NCBI GenBank assembly: GCA_949077035.1
Contig: CARUPR010000004.1
Span: 1-64,000 of the forward strand
From: an uncultured Eubacteriales bacterium
GTDB taxonomy: Bacteria > Bacillota > Clostridia > Christensenellales > UBA1242
Direction: 5' to 3'
Length of the DNA stretch: 64,000 nucleotides
Below the pieces are notes generated by a model. That model searched no databases and was not told the DNA's origin. It saw only the letters and a program-made list of their open reading frames with translations. Of the stretch, positions 19,763 to 27,797 are shown piece after piece; the stretch's first letter is position 1, and each line of letters begins with the position of its first letter. Made by a program: the position numbers and the translations under genes.

Positions 19763-19859
19763 TTGAGAGTTTTGTTTATGTCTAACTTCACTTGTTGATG
19801 CATCGTAATCATAATTTTTTTACATTATTTAAAATTTTTTTAAAATCTTCTAATTTCAT
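19763..19859 (-). other. Detached 5' part of the 19346 gene
   Basis: Starts with ATG 19859 after AAGGAGGAG and reads 16 codons to a TGA just after the A7 run. In the -1 frame past A7 it continues as NYDYDASTSEVRHKQNSQ straight into the 138-residue frame. The coding continuity on both sides of A7 is the evidence that the two belong together. Confidence 0.6.
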
Positions 19860-19882
19860 ATGCTCCTCCTTGAGTATACTTA

Positions 19883-19910
19883 ATAATAACACGGGGGGGG
19901 GAACTGTCAA
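19883..19910 (-). promoter_or_regulatory. Promoter with a C9 tract in its spacer
   Basis: Minus strand: TTGACA (19910-19905), 16-bp spacer containing nine consecutive Cs (plus-strand G9 at 19893-19901), TATTAT (19888-19883). Addition of one C would give the optimal 17-bp spacing. Homopolymer length change in a promoter spacer is a known phase-variation mechanism (for example opc and porA of Neisseria). Here it is inferred. Confidence 0.7.
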
Positions 19911-20106
19911 GCATATTTTAAAAAATTTTTAAAAAATTTTCTGTTTATTTGTTTTGATTGATTTATATGAATAAATAATTAATATACAACCTTTATAGTA
20001 TATTAATAGTTATATTTTAATAACTTTAATAATATATTATAAAATTCACTATTTTTAAAATTTTAAATATCAGCAACAATAAAAAAATATTTCAACTGGT
20101 AGTTTT

Positions 20107-20388
20107 TTATATAATATCTTTTTGTTGTTTTCTTTTCTCTTGCTGATAAATTCTTATCGAGTTTAATATAAATCTCTCCTTTTCATCTGCAGTCATTGTC
20201 ATCATTTTATCTTCTCTTAAAAGATACTTGAAAGGACTTTCAGATGTGTTTTCTGTTCTTTTTGTCATATCTTGATTATTATTCATATTTAAATTTTTCA
20301 ATACATTTGCATGAGAATATGTTTCTCTTAAACCTTTGCTCAATAATCTACTTTTTGCTTTCATTGCTAAACTCTTTAAATCACTCAT
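20107..20388 (-). CDS. Small basic protein of unknown function
   Basis: A 93-residue protein, not recognised. The N-terminus is basic and helical (LKSLAMKAKSRLLSKGLRE), the middle is Asn-rich and polar, and the C-terminal helix is charged (ADEKERFILNSIRIYQQEKRKQQK). No membrane segment or metal site. The start follows AAAAGGAGAG and a well-spaced promoter at 20415-20443, so it is expressed on its own. There is no functional link to the neighbours. Confidence 0.65.
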   Translation of the reverse strand: MSDLKSLAMKAKSRLLSKGLRETYSHANVLKNLNMNNNQDMTKRTENTSESPFKYLLREDKMMTMTADEKERFILNSIRIYQQEKRKQQKDII

Positions 20389-20414
20389 AATATACTCTCC
20401 TTTTTTGCAAGTAT

Positions 20415-20443
20415 ATTATAAATTGATATATGCATAATTGCAA
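20415..20443 (-). promoter_or_regulatory. Promoter of the 93-residue protein gene
   Basis: Minus strand: TTGCAA (20443-20438), 17-bp spacer, TATAAT (20420-20415). Confidence 0.7.
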
Positions 20444-20749
20444 TGAAATTTTAGGTAAAGATTTCATGAATTTAGTCGAATATTGTAGTAATATAAATAA
20501 TCAAAAATTCATTTACAATTTATAGCCTTTTAAAGAAAATTTATTTTATACTAATGACCACAAACAAATAATAAGCTTTAAAATTATAATAACCACAAAT
20601 AAATAACAAGCTTATATAAAATATAATTGCAATATAAAAAAATAAAAAGCATAAATAAGTTTATATAAAAGATGGACGAATATTTATAATGAGTAAAACC
20701 ATTTGTAATTTTTTAAAGATAAACTTTTGAAGCTTGTTTTTAAACTAAA
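20444..20749. other. AT-rich gap with a direct repeat
   Basis: Two imperfect copies of ACCACAAANAAATAANAAGC occur at about 20556 and 20591, with a third weak one near 20650. No gene is visible. Confidence 0.5.
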
Positions 20750-20782
20750 AAAAGACTATATAAACAATAGTCTTTTTTTATT
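20750..20782 (-). terminator. Rubrerythrin terminator
   Basis: Stem AAAGACTAT/ATAGTCTTT with flanking A- and T-runs, 15 bp after the rubrerythrin stop. Confidence 0.8.
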
Positions 20783-20796
20783 AAATAAATTATCAA

Positions 20797-21339
20797 TTAA
20801 AATTCTTCATTTAAAATTTCAAAATATGCTTTTTCATGTTTACATACAGGACAAACTTCTGGAGCTTTTTCTCCAACATAAACATGACCACAATTTCTGC
20901 AAATCCATGCTTTCTTTTCTGTCTTATTGAAAACTATATTATTTTCAACCAATTCAGCAAGTTTTCTGTATCTTTCTTCATGTCTTTTTTCAATATCAGC
21001 TACTGCAGAGAATTGATAAGCAAGTTCATCAAATCCTTCTTCTTTAGCTTCTTCAGCCATTTTCTTATACATATCAGTCCATTCACCATGTTCACCAGCT
21101 GCTGCATCCAATAAATTTGCAAGTGTTGTTGGGATAGCTCCGCCATTTAATGCTTTAAACCATAATTTTGCATGTTCCTTTTCATTATTAGCAGTTTCTT
21201 CAAAAATACTTGCTATTTGTTGATATCCATCTTTTTTAGCTTGTGAAGAATAATATGTATACTTATTTCTTGCTTGACTTTCTCCAGCAAAAGCATTTTT
21301 TAAGTTTTGTTCTGTTTTAGTTCCTTTTAATGATTTCAT
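20797..21339 (-). CDS. rbr: Rubrerythrin
   Basis: A 180-residue protein. It is a cytoplasmic peroxide reductase of anaerobes. The N-terminal ferritin-like di-iron domain has the ESQARNKY ligand helix (near 18-25), EETANNEKEHAK (near 49-60), a third helix ending with the ADIEKRHEERY motif (near 115-125) and Glu ligands in each helix. The C-terminal rubredoxin-like domain has CRNCGHVY and CPVCKHEKAYF, four Cys for one iron. ATG 21339 follows GGAGGTAA; an upstream in-frame ATG has no site. It is a single gene with its own promoter and terminator. Its presence points to an anaerobic host. Confidence 0.95.
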   Translation of the reverse strand: MKSLKGTKTEQNLKNAFAGESQARNKYTYYSSQAKKDGYQQIASIFEETANNEKEHAKLWFKALNGGAIPTTLANLLDAAAGEHGEWTDMYKKMAEEAKEEGFDELAYQFSAVADIEKRHEERYRKLAELVENNIVFNKTEKKAWICRNCGHVYVGEKAPEVCPVCKHEKAYFEILNEEF

Positions 21340-21357
21340 TTCATTACCTCCGTGTTT

Positions 21358-21387
21358 ATTATAACATATTAAAGTTTTTAAAATCAA
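21358..21387 (-). promoter_or_regulatory. Rubrerythrin promoter
   Basis: Minus strand: TTGATT (21387-21382), 18-bp spacer, TATAAT (21363-21358). Confidence 0.65.
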
Positions 21388-21600
21388 CTTTTTTAAAGAA
21401 TTTTAATTTTAGTATATTTTTTATAATATTTATATAAAAGAATATTACTTATATATCTTTTTAAAGTTTTTATTAATAATTTTTTAATAAAAGATATCTT
21501 TATAAATAAAAAATATTATACTTAAAAAGGTCAAAATAAGAGAAAAATTAAAATAAAAGATAAAATTTATTAATACGCAGTATGTTTTATCTGATAAAAA

Positions 21601-21616
21601 TGTTCCACGTGGAACA
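21601..21616. other. parS: parS site 1
   Basis: TGTTCCACGTGGAACA, a perfect 16-bp palindrome fitting the Bacillus-type parS consensus TGTTNCACGTGNAACA. It is the loading site for ParB. Confidence 0.95.
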
Positions 21617-21682
21617 TTTTAAAGAAAGTTTTTAAATAAAAAGAGAATTTTTATTATTTATAAATATAAAAGATATCATAAT

Positions 21683-21698
21683 TGTTCCACGTGGAACA
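21683..21698. other. parS: parS site 2
   Basis: A second identical TGTTCCACGTGGAACA palindrome, 82 bp from the first and about 540 bp beyond the 3' end of parB. Confidence 0.95.
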
Positions 21699-22208
21699 TT
21701 TTATAAACAAATTCTTTTATTGGATATATTATAAATAGCTTTAATAAAAAAAACGATTTTAATCTTAAGTTAAAAGCCTTTAAAATTTTTGTTGTTTGTA
21801 TAACAAATAATTTATAAAATTTGTTTTTGAAAAGATTTTTAATGGTTTTTAATAATAAATTATAAAATTCATGCGTTGAAAGGTATTTTTAAAATAATTT
21901 TAATGAGGAAATACTCGTTTAAAAATGACCGTTTTTTGCGTATATTTTTTGATAAGTGCAGTTAATTTTATGATAAATTTTAAAAAATATTGTTTTTTCT
22001 GAAATTTTTATAAATTGTATTTTTATTTTGTTTGTTTTTAATTTTTAAATCAAAATTTTTGATTGTATTAAGATTTATCAAATAGGAAAATAATGAAACA
22101 TAAAAAATAATTATTTAAATAGATATCATTTGATATTAAAAAAAAAGATATTGATAAAAGTTTTAAATATCTTTTTAGTAAGAAATAGTTTGTTTTTATA
22201 AAAAAGCG

Positions 22209-22236
22209 AAAAAAAAGTGTGTTTATTTACACACTT
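22209..22236 (-). terminator. parA-parB terminator
   Basis: Stem AAGTGTGT/ACACACTT with a 6-nt loop, then a T-run on the minus strand; it abuts the parB stop codon. Confidence 0.8.
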
Positions 22237-23195
22237 TAATTGTTTGGATGTCTTTTATTATAATTTCTTAAATCATTTAAAGTAATTTCTTTTTTCTTGA
22301 TAAGTTCTACAATATCTGAAAGTCTGTCCAAATCATCTCTTGAATAATAATCTATATATATTCTTCCTTTATTGTCATTTCCTATTGCAGAAACTTTGGT
22401 TGCAAATACTCTTTGCATTTCATTTATAAGTTCTTTAAGTTCTAAAGATTGTTCTTTTACCTTATTTGAAACGCCTTTTTGAGGATTTAAGTAGTTTTTT
22501 ACAGCTTTTTCAAGCTCGCGCACTGACATTTTGCCATCAGCTGCCTGTTTTGCAAGCTTTATTTGTTGTGTTGTGTCATCTACAACAACCAGACTTTTTG
22601 CATGACCGCTTGACAATTTTCCATCTTCAATCATTTTAATTACATCTGGATAGAGTGTGAGAAGTCTTAAAGTATTTGCCACACTTGAACGGCTTTTACC
22701 AATTCTATCAGATACAACTTCTTGTGTCAGGTGGTATTCATCCATCAGCTGTTTGATTGCTCTTGCAGCTTCGATAGGGTTTAAATCTTCTCTTTGAAGG
22801 TTTTCAATAATAGAAATTTCACGAACTTGTTTTTCTGTATAGTTTTTAATTACAACAGGCACCTTTTCAAGTCCTGCAATTTTAGAAGCTCTCCATCTTC
22901 TTTCACCAGCAATGATAAGATAATTTTCTTCATCAGTTTTATTTACAACGAGTGGTTGAATTACTCCATGAAGTTTGATTGAGCTTGCAAGTTCTTGCAA
23001 AGCTTCTTCATCAAAGTTTTTTCTTGGCTGATTTGGGTTTGGGACAATCTTTGATATTTCAATCTCTGATATTCCGTCTTCTTTTTTTATTGTGTTGGTT
23101 TTTGTTTGAGTTGTTGTATTTTGAGTTTGTTCATCATTTTCATACATAGCAAATAGACTTTCAAGTCCACGGCCAAGTCCTTTTTTCTTATCCAT
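22236..23195 (-). CDS. parB: Chromosome partitioning protein ParB (Spo0J)
   Basis: A 319-residue protein. It binds parS, spreads as a CTP-dependent clamp and recruits SMC. In order: the N-terminal KKGLGRGLESLFA, the VPNPNQPRKNF box, the CTP/arginine motif GERRWRA (about 110-116), ENLQREDLNPIEAA, the helix-turn-helix LTQEVVSDRIGKSRSSVAN (about 149-167) and the C-terminal dimer domain. ATG overlaps the parA stop by 8 nt (ATGGATAA), so translation is coupled. Two parS sites lie just downstream. The usual mnmG-rsmG-noc neighbours are absent here. Confidence 0.97.
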   Translation of the reverse strand: MDKKKGLGRGLESLFAMYENDEQTQNTTTQTKTNTIKKEDGISEIEISKIVPNPNQPRKNFDEEALQELASSIKLHGVIQPLVVNKTDEENYLIIAGERRWRASKIAGLEKVPVVIKNYTEKQVREISIIENLQREDLNPIEAARAIKQLMDEYHLTQEVVSDRIGKSRSSVANTLRLLTLYPDVIKMIEDGKLSSGHAKSLVVVDDTTQQIKLAKQAADGKMSVRELEKAVKNYLNPQKGVSNKVKEQSLELKELINEMQRVFATKVSAIGNDNKGRIYIDYYSRDDLDRLSDIVELIKKKEITLNDLRNYNKRHPNN

Positions 23196-24012
23196 TGTTC
23201 ACCTCTCTGATTTTTATTTTTGTTTCCTTTGTGATTGGGTTGTATTTAATGTTGTTTCTGTCCAAAAATTCTTCTGCCAGTGATAGGTAGGCATCAGCTC
23301 CTTTTGAGGATGGTTCATAAATCAATATTGGTTCTCCATGACTTGGAGCTTCGGCAAGTCTGATATTTCTTGGTATATAGGTAAAGAAAACTTTTTTGCC
23401 AAAGAACTTTAAGATTTCATCACTTACTTCATTTGTAAGGTTTGACCTTTTGTCCTTCATTGTCATAACAACACCTTCAACATCTATAGAAGGATTTAAA
23501 TGAAACTTGATAAGTCTTATGGTGTTCATAAGCTGTGTTATACCCATAAGAGGGTAGTATTCACATTGCATAGGTATAATGACACTGTTTGATGCAGTCA
23601 GGGCATTTACGGTGATTAAACCTAAAGAAGGTGGACAATCAATCATTATGAAATCATAACTATCTCGCACACTATCAAGTAAACCTTTCATTATTTTTTC
23701 TCTTTGTGGCATTTGAATCATTTCAAGTTCAGCTCCGGCAAGGTCAACTGTTGAAGGCAGAATATCAAGACCCTCGAGAAGGGTAGGCAGTATAACTTCT
23801 TCAATTTTGTATTCACCAAAAATCAAATCATAGACTGTTTTTAAATCTTTGTTTTTATCAATACCAAGTCCGCTTGTTGCATTGCCTTGAGGGTCAAGGT
23901 CAACAACTAAAACTTTTTTTCCCATAGCTGCAACATAGGCAGCAAGATTGATACAAGTGGTGGTTTTTCCTACACCACCTTTTTGATTTGCAAAAGCAAT
24001 AATTTTTCCCAT
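23188..24012 (-). CDS. parA: Chromosome partitioning ATPase ParA (Soj)
   Basis: A 274-residue protein. It is a Walker-type ATPase that binds DNA in the ATP form, drives origin movement with ParB and, in Bacillus, controls DnaA. The deviant Walker A reads QKGGVGKTT (about 11-19), then the DLDPQGNAT loop and the Walker B strand YDFIMIDCPPSLG, followed by RNIRLAEAPSHGEPI near 210. I chose ATG 24012 because AAAGAGG precedes it and the protein then begins MGKIIAFANQKGG as in its relatives; an ATG 21 nt upstream sits almost on a TATAGT box. It forms an operon with parB. Confidence 0.97.
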   Translation of the reverse strand: MGKIIAFANQKGGVGKTTTCINLAAYVAAMGKKVLVVDLDPQGNATSGLGIDKNKDLKTVYDLIFGEYKIEEVILPTLLEGLDILPSTVDLAGAELEMIQMPQREKIMKGLLDSVRDSYDFIMIDCPPSLGLITVNALTASNSVIIPMQCEYYPLMGITQLMNTIRLIKFHLNPSIDVEGVVMTMKDKRSNLTNEVSDEILKFFGKKVFFTYIPRNIRLAEAPSHGEPILIYEPSSKGADAYLSLAEEFLDRNNIKYNPITKETKIKIREVNNG

Positions 24013-24307
24013 AGTAATAAACCTCTTTAACATATATACTATATCACAAAATGAAAAAAAATTTAAGTCTTTTTAGCAAATTTATTGAAAAAAGATTTAA
24101 TAAATTTTGTTTAAATATAGATAAAATAAGTTTTGAAGTGTTTTGATATATTATTTTAATTATGTATTTATAACTAAACACTATTATATAAGCTTAATTT
24201 TTGATAAAAAGATGAAAAATTTTGATTATATAAACTTTACAAATCGGTATAAAAAGACAAAATTTTTTAATAAAAGTAAATTCCTTAAAATAAAAGCAAA
24301 ATTATAA

Positions 24308-24336
24308 TTGACAAATTTGTTATTTTTTTATATAAT
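24308..24336 (+). promoter_or_regulatory. Promoter of the rpmH operon
   Basis: TTGACA (24308-24313), 17-bp spacer, TATAAT (24331-24336), a perfect sigma-A-type promoter. The 355-bp gap from parA (24013-24367) holds nothing else that I recognise. Confidence 0.85.
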
Positions 24337-24367
24337 TGAGTAGTCATATTAAATAAAGGAGGACATC

Positions 24368-24502
24368 ATGAAAAGAACTTATCAGCCAAAGAAAAGACAG
24401 AGAAGTAAAGTTCACGGTTTTAGAAAAAGAATGAGAACTTCTAATGGAAGAAATGTTTTAAAGAGAAGAAGAAATCGTGGAAGAAAAAAATTATCTGCTT
24501 AA
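24368..24502 (+). CDS. rpmH: 50S ribosomal protein L34
   Basis: A 44-residue protein, the complete usual length. It is very basic; begins MKRTYQPKKRQRSKVHGF and ends with the Arg/Lys-rich GRNVLKRRRNRGRKKLSA, matching L34 throughout. ATG 24368 follows AAAGGAGG. First gene of rpmH-rnpA-yidD-yidC. rnpA starts inside its last codons. Confidence 0.97.
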   Translation: MKRTYQPKKRQRSKVHGFRKRMRTSNGRNVLKRRRNRGRKKLSA

Positions 24503-24839
24503 TGCTAAAGAAAAATCTGACCATAGGTTGAAAAAAAATAGTCAATTCAATTTTATTTATCGAAAGGGTGAACGTTTTTCGTCAAAAAACTTTAACCTTT
24601 ATATAGTTAAAAGTAAATTCGCAAATTTTAAAATAGGTTATGCTATTTCAAAAAAGGTTGGCAAGGCTTGGAATAGAAATCTTTTAAGGCGTAGGCTTAA
24701 AGAAATTGTCAGGTTAAACAATCTTCCTCAAAATGGTTTTAATTATGTTTTACAGGCCAAAATTGGTGCTTGTGAGCTTGATTATAAAAAGTTGGAAGAA
24801 CAAATTTTGTTTATTTTTAAGAAAGGTAAAAGGGTCTAA
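24477..24839 (+). CDS. rnpA: Ribonuclease P protein component
   Basis: A 120-residue protein. It is the protein subunit of RNase P, which trims tRNA 5' leaders. Signatures are HRLKKNSQFNFIYRKG near the N-terminus, the RNR-type motif KKVGKAWNRNLLRRRLKEIVR (about 63-82) and the family's basic character. No ATG is possible: the in-frame GTG at 24477 is the only plausible start and makes the gene overlap rpmH by 26 nt in another frame. Coupled translation from the overlap is inferred. yidD follows at once. Confidence 0.93.
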   Translation: MEEKNYLLNAKEKSDHRLKKNSQFNFIYRKGERFSSKNFNLYIVKSKFANFKIGYAISKKVGKAWNRNLLRRRLKEIVRLNNLPQNGFNYVLQAKIGACELDYKKLEEQILFIFKKGKRV

Positions 24840-24883
24840 ATATTTTTAAAATAATAAAAAGCTCGTTTACCTTTATTTTAAAA

Positions 24884-25108
24884 TTGCCTATTTATTTTTA
24901 TAAAGGTTGTATTTCACCATTTTTACCGCATACTTGCAGGTTTCAACCTACCTGTTCTACATATTTTATGCAGGCTTTGGATGAATTTGGATTAAAAGGG
25001 TTTATTATTGGCTTTAAACGCATTTTTAGATGCCGACCTTTTTCTAAAGACTATGGTTATGATGCAATTCCAATCAATATTAAAGGAGATGTCAAATGGC
25101 TATTATAA
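24884..25108 (+). CDS. yidD: YidD, membrane protein insertion efficiency factor
   Basis: 74 residues from TTG 24884. It is a small inner-membrane-associated protein of the YidC cluster. The family core is clear: YKGCISPFLPHTCRFQPTCSTY, then the FGLKGFIIGFKRIFRCRPF helix and GYDAIP. The start is uncertain. The open frame extends upstream to 24830 with no ATG or GTG, and the sequence from 24842 (ATT start, IFKIIKSSFTFILKL) looks like the family's usual amphipathic N-terminus and follows AAAGGG. An ATT start at 24842, giving 88 residues, is therefore possible. It overlaps yidC by 13 nt. Confidence 0.9.
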   Translation: MPIYFYKGCISPFLPHTCRFQPTCSTYFMQALDEFGLKGFIIGFKRIFRCRPFSKDYGYDAIPINIKGDVKWLL

Positions 25109-26490
25109 GCAGTTTACTTGCTGTCACACAGCCTACAGGCTTTTGGATAAATATTATCAAAGCTTTTGAAGGTGTGACAAAGAATTATGTGCTTGCAATT
25201 ATATTTTTGACTGTTGTCATAAGACTTATTTGGGGGCTTGTTGACACACTTACAAAATTTAATTCTCAGCATATGAACAATATCAATGCTAAGATGCAAC
25301 CGGAACTTGACAAAATCAAGGAAAAATATAAAAATCAACCGGCTGTTTTACAACAAAAGCAAAATGAGATAAGTAAAAAATACTACGGAAAAAGTTATTT
25401 TGGAAGTTGTTTTGTGACTTTCATTGTAATGGGATTAAACTTGCTTATTTTCTTCACTTTGTTTTCAGGTTTGAATTCAATGTCTGCATATAAGATTTCA
25501 TCAAACTATGAAAACATTAAATACACATATGCCAATTGTTTAAATCTTGCAGATAAATATTGGCAGGACCAAGATATAACACAGGAAGAAAAAAATTCTA
25601 TTCTTTCAGATTATGAAAATCTTTCATTTTTGATTGAAGGAAATGGCGAGGATAAGACTGTAAGTCTTGTTCATAAAACACAAGGACAAGTTTATCAAAT
25701 AGGTTATAAAGATGATTTCAGCGAAAAAACCACCTCTACAAATGATGAAGGTGAAGAAGTTGAGAGCACAATAACAAGCAATCAAAATATAATCAAACTT
25801 ATAGATGCATATTTCCCAAAATATCAAGAAGGTGAAGAAGAAGGCTCTAAAGAGATAGTTATTGGTGAAAAGGTGACCGAAAATGGAGAAGGTGAAGAGG
25901 TAAAAACTCCAATATATCTTTCAACCGCATTAAATGCTGTTGTGCTTGATAAAGTGGTTGAAGTTTATGACCTTACTCAAGAAAAGTTTTTATGGATTCA
26001 AAACATTTGGATAGCTGATTCTCCTTTCAATAAATCAATAGTAAGTTTTGATACATTAAAAAATCAGGTAGGAAAACATCAGTTTGAAGCAAATGAAAAA
26101 ACAATTTATGATGCTTTTATGCCTGGTCTTAAAGCAGAAAGAAACAGAACAAATGGTTATTTCATTCTGACAATACTTATTATTGCGGTTACACTTCTTA
26201 GTATGTATTTAACTAAGTTCTACAACAATAGAAAAAATAAAAAACTTGGCAAACCAGCAACCGCTGCTCCTGCGGCAGGAAAATATATGCAGATAATTTT
26301 GCCTGTGATGCTTGGCGTATTTGCACTTTTCTATAACAGTGTATTTGCCATTTATATGCTTACAGGACAGCTTGTAAGTTGTATTCTCCTCTTACCTCAA
26401 CTTTTATTTGTTGACTGGGTAATTGGATTAAGAGAAAAGAAAAAGAAGAAAAAAGACACAATCGAGGTTGATTATTCACGTAAGTTTTAA
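25096..26490 (+). CDS. yidC: Membrane protein insertase YidC (SpoIIIJ type) with a large external insert
   Basis: A 464-residue protein; the Gram-positive form is usually 250-280. It inserts proteins into the membrane alone or with SecYEG. Membrane segment 1 (about 30-48) carries the groove Arg (VVIRLIW), followed by the cytoplasmic hairpin MQPELDKIKEKYKNQP and segment 2 (about 104-124). An insert of about 230 residues, rich in Glu and Ser/Thr, follows. Segments 3-5 lie at about 355-374, 398-415 and 418-442, and the tail is Lys-rich. No lipobox is seen at the N-terminus. By topology the insert faces outside. ATG 25096 follows AAAGGAG and overlaps yidD. Confidence 0.93.
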   Translation: MAIISSLLAVTQPTGFWINIIKAFEGVTKNYVLAIIFLTVVIRLIWGLVDTLTKFNSQHMNNINAKMQPELDKIKEKYKNQPAVLQQKQNEISKKYYGKSYFGSCFVTFIVMGLNLLIFFTLFSGLNSMSAYKISSNYENIKYTYANCLNLADKYWQDQDITQEEKNSILSDYENLSFLIEGNGEDKTVSLVHKTQGQVYQIGYKDDFSEKTTSTNDEGEEVESTITSNQNIIKLIDAYFPKYQEGEEEGSKEIVIGEKVTENGEGEEVKTPIYLSTALNAVVLDKVVEVYDLTQEKFLWIQNIWIADSPFNKSIVSFDTLKNQVGKHQFEANEKTIYDAFMPGLKAERNRTNGYFILTILIIAVTLLSMYLTKFYNNRKNKKLGKPATAAPAAGKYMQIILPVMLGVFALFYNSVFAIYMLTGQLVSCILLLPQLLFVDWVIGLREKKKKKKDTIEVDYSRKF

Positions 26491-26781
26491 TTGAATTTCG
26501 ATTTTTCAAATATTTATTATTGACAAAACATTTTGAAGTTTGTTTTCAAATAAATAAGTTGATAATAAATATGATAAAAAATTATCAATAATTTTCGGAA
26601 AAACCAAGAAATTTTGAGAAAAATGAAGATAATTTAATAAAATTTGATAAAATTAAAGAAAAATTGAGAAATTTTGAAGAATTTGATTAAAATTGTTAAA
26701 AATAAAATAATTTAGTTATAAGAGATTAAATATAAGTTTTTTATGTATTTTTGCTAAAAATATATCTTAGAGGGAGGAATA
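26491..26781. other. Gap between yidC and jag with an inverted repeat
   Basis: TTGATAAT … ATTATCAA arms occur at about 26559-26593. The rest is a run of AAATTTTGA-like words. No T-rich terminator is clear, so jag may be partly co-transcribed with yidC. Confidence 0.4.
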
Positions 26782-27618
26782 ATGTTTACAGCAGAAGGAA
26801 CAGGAAAAAATATCGAACAGGCTATTGAGAACGCACTTTTTGAACTTAAAGCTTCAAGAGAAGATGTCGATATTAAAATTTTAAATGAAGGTGGTCTTTT
26901 CAAAAAAGCCAAAGTTATGGTGACTATTTCTGATGATGCCAAAGAAAAGTATCAAAAGAAGCATGAATCACGCAAGGCAGAAAAAGAAGAAATTTCAAAA
27001 ATAGAAACAATAAAAGAAGTTTCTGAAAAAGAAATAGAAAAGGCAGAACCAAAAAAGGACGCAAAAGAAGATAAGGTTGCAAAAGAAGATTCAGCCAAAG
27101 CTGAATTGAAAAAAGAGGCAGATGAAGTAAAAGAAAAAATTGAAGAAGTTGAAATTGATATGTCACAAGAAAATACTGATGTCGGCATGGATGCTATGGA
27201 ATTTTTGAAAGGACTTTTTGAAGTTGCCGGCAAACAGGTTGAAATTAATGTGACTGAGGATGAAAAGTATATCACCTATTCTGTGGTTGGTGAAAATCTT
27301 GGTGATATGATTGGCCATAGAGGTGATTGCTATTATGCTATCAACAAAATTTTGGCTGCTGTCACTGGAAGACAAGAAAAAAGAATCCTTCTTGATATAG
27401 GTGGATTTAAGGAAAAGAGAGTTGAATCTCTTACAAAACTTGCACAGCGTATGGCTGATAGGGTTGCTAAGTCTGGCAGATATACAAGGCTTGACCCAAT
27501 GAATCCAAGCGATAGAAGAATTATTCATAGTGCACTTTCTGAAGATGAAAGAGTTGTTACTCTTAGTAAGGGTGAAGAACCAAAACGATATGTTATGATT
27601 TTCCCAAAAGATGAATAA
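26782..27618 (+). CDS. jag: RNA-binding protein KhpB (Jag/EloR)
   Basis: A 278-residue protein. It binds RNA with KhpA and affects cell elongation and division in relatives. The N-terminal Jag domain (about 1-53) begins FTAEGTGKNIEQAIENAL and has the GGLFKKAKV loop. A long Glu/Lys linker (about 55-125) is likely a coiled coil. It is followed by a KH domain (GENLGDMIGHRGDCYYAINKI, GxxG-like GHRG) and an R3H domain (AQRMADRVAKSGRYTRLDPM, then DRRIIHSALSED and a C-terminal RYVMIFP). ATG 26782 follows GAGGGAGG. The position after yidC is the classical one. Confidence 0.96.
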   Translation: MFTAEGTGKNIEQAIENALFELKASREDVDIKILNEGGLFKKAKVMVTISDDAKEKYQKKHESRKAEKEEISKIETIKEVSEKEIEKAEPKKDAKEDKVAKEDSAKAELKKEADEVKEKIEEVEIDMSQENTDVGMDAMEFLKGLFEVAGKQVEINVTEDEKYITYSVVGENLGDMIGHRGDCYYAINKILAAVTGRQEKRILLDIGGFKEKRVESLTKLAQRMADRVAKSGRYTRLDPMNPSDRRIIHSALSEDERVVTLSKGEEPKRYVMIFPKDE

Positions 27619-27642
27619 CAAGAAAGATAATTATTGATTAAT

Positions 27643-27673
27643 AAAAAACACTCATTTTATGAGTGTTTTTTTC
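27643..27673. terminator. Bidirectional terminator between jag and dnaA
   Basis: Stem AACACTCAT/ATGAGTGTT with A-run left and T-run right. Confidence 0.85.
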
Positions 27674-27715
27674 TTAGAAACGCAAGATAAGTAGAAACAA
27701 TGTGAGTGATATCTT
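27674..27715 (+). repeat. Dispersed intergenic repeat, copy 2
   Basis: TTAGAAACGCAAGATAAG followed by GTGAGTGATATCTTA, attached directly to the terminator T-run. The core (27679-27691) differs at two positions from GACGCAAGATAGG. Confidence 0.65.
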
Positions 27716-27797
27716 ATAAATTATAATTAAAAATCTTTATTTACCGAGATATAAAAGATAAGATAAATTAAAAATAATTAAACAAAAATTTCAAAAA

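Larger units (their letters stand above)
21388..22208. other. Long AT-rich gap holding two parS sites
   Basis: Apart from parS at 21601 and 21683 I see no gene, no DnaA box and no tRNA. ATGAGGAAATACTCGTTT near 21903 recalls the ATGAGG motif of other intergenic repeats but is not a convincing copy. Confidence 0.55.

Noticed and set aside
21388..22235. parS-containing gap as the origin
   Set aside because: It carries parS sites but no DnaA box.
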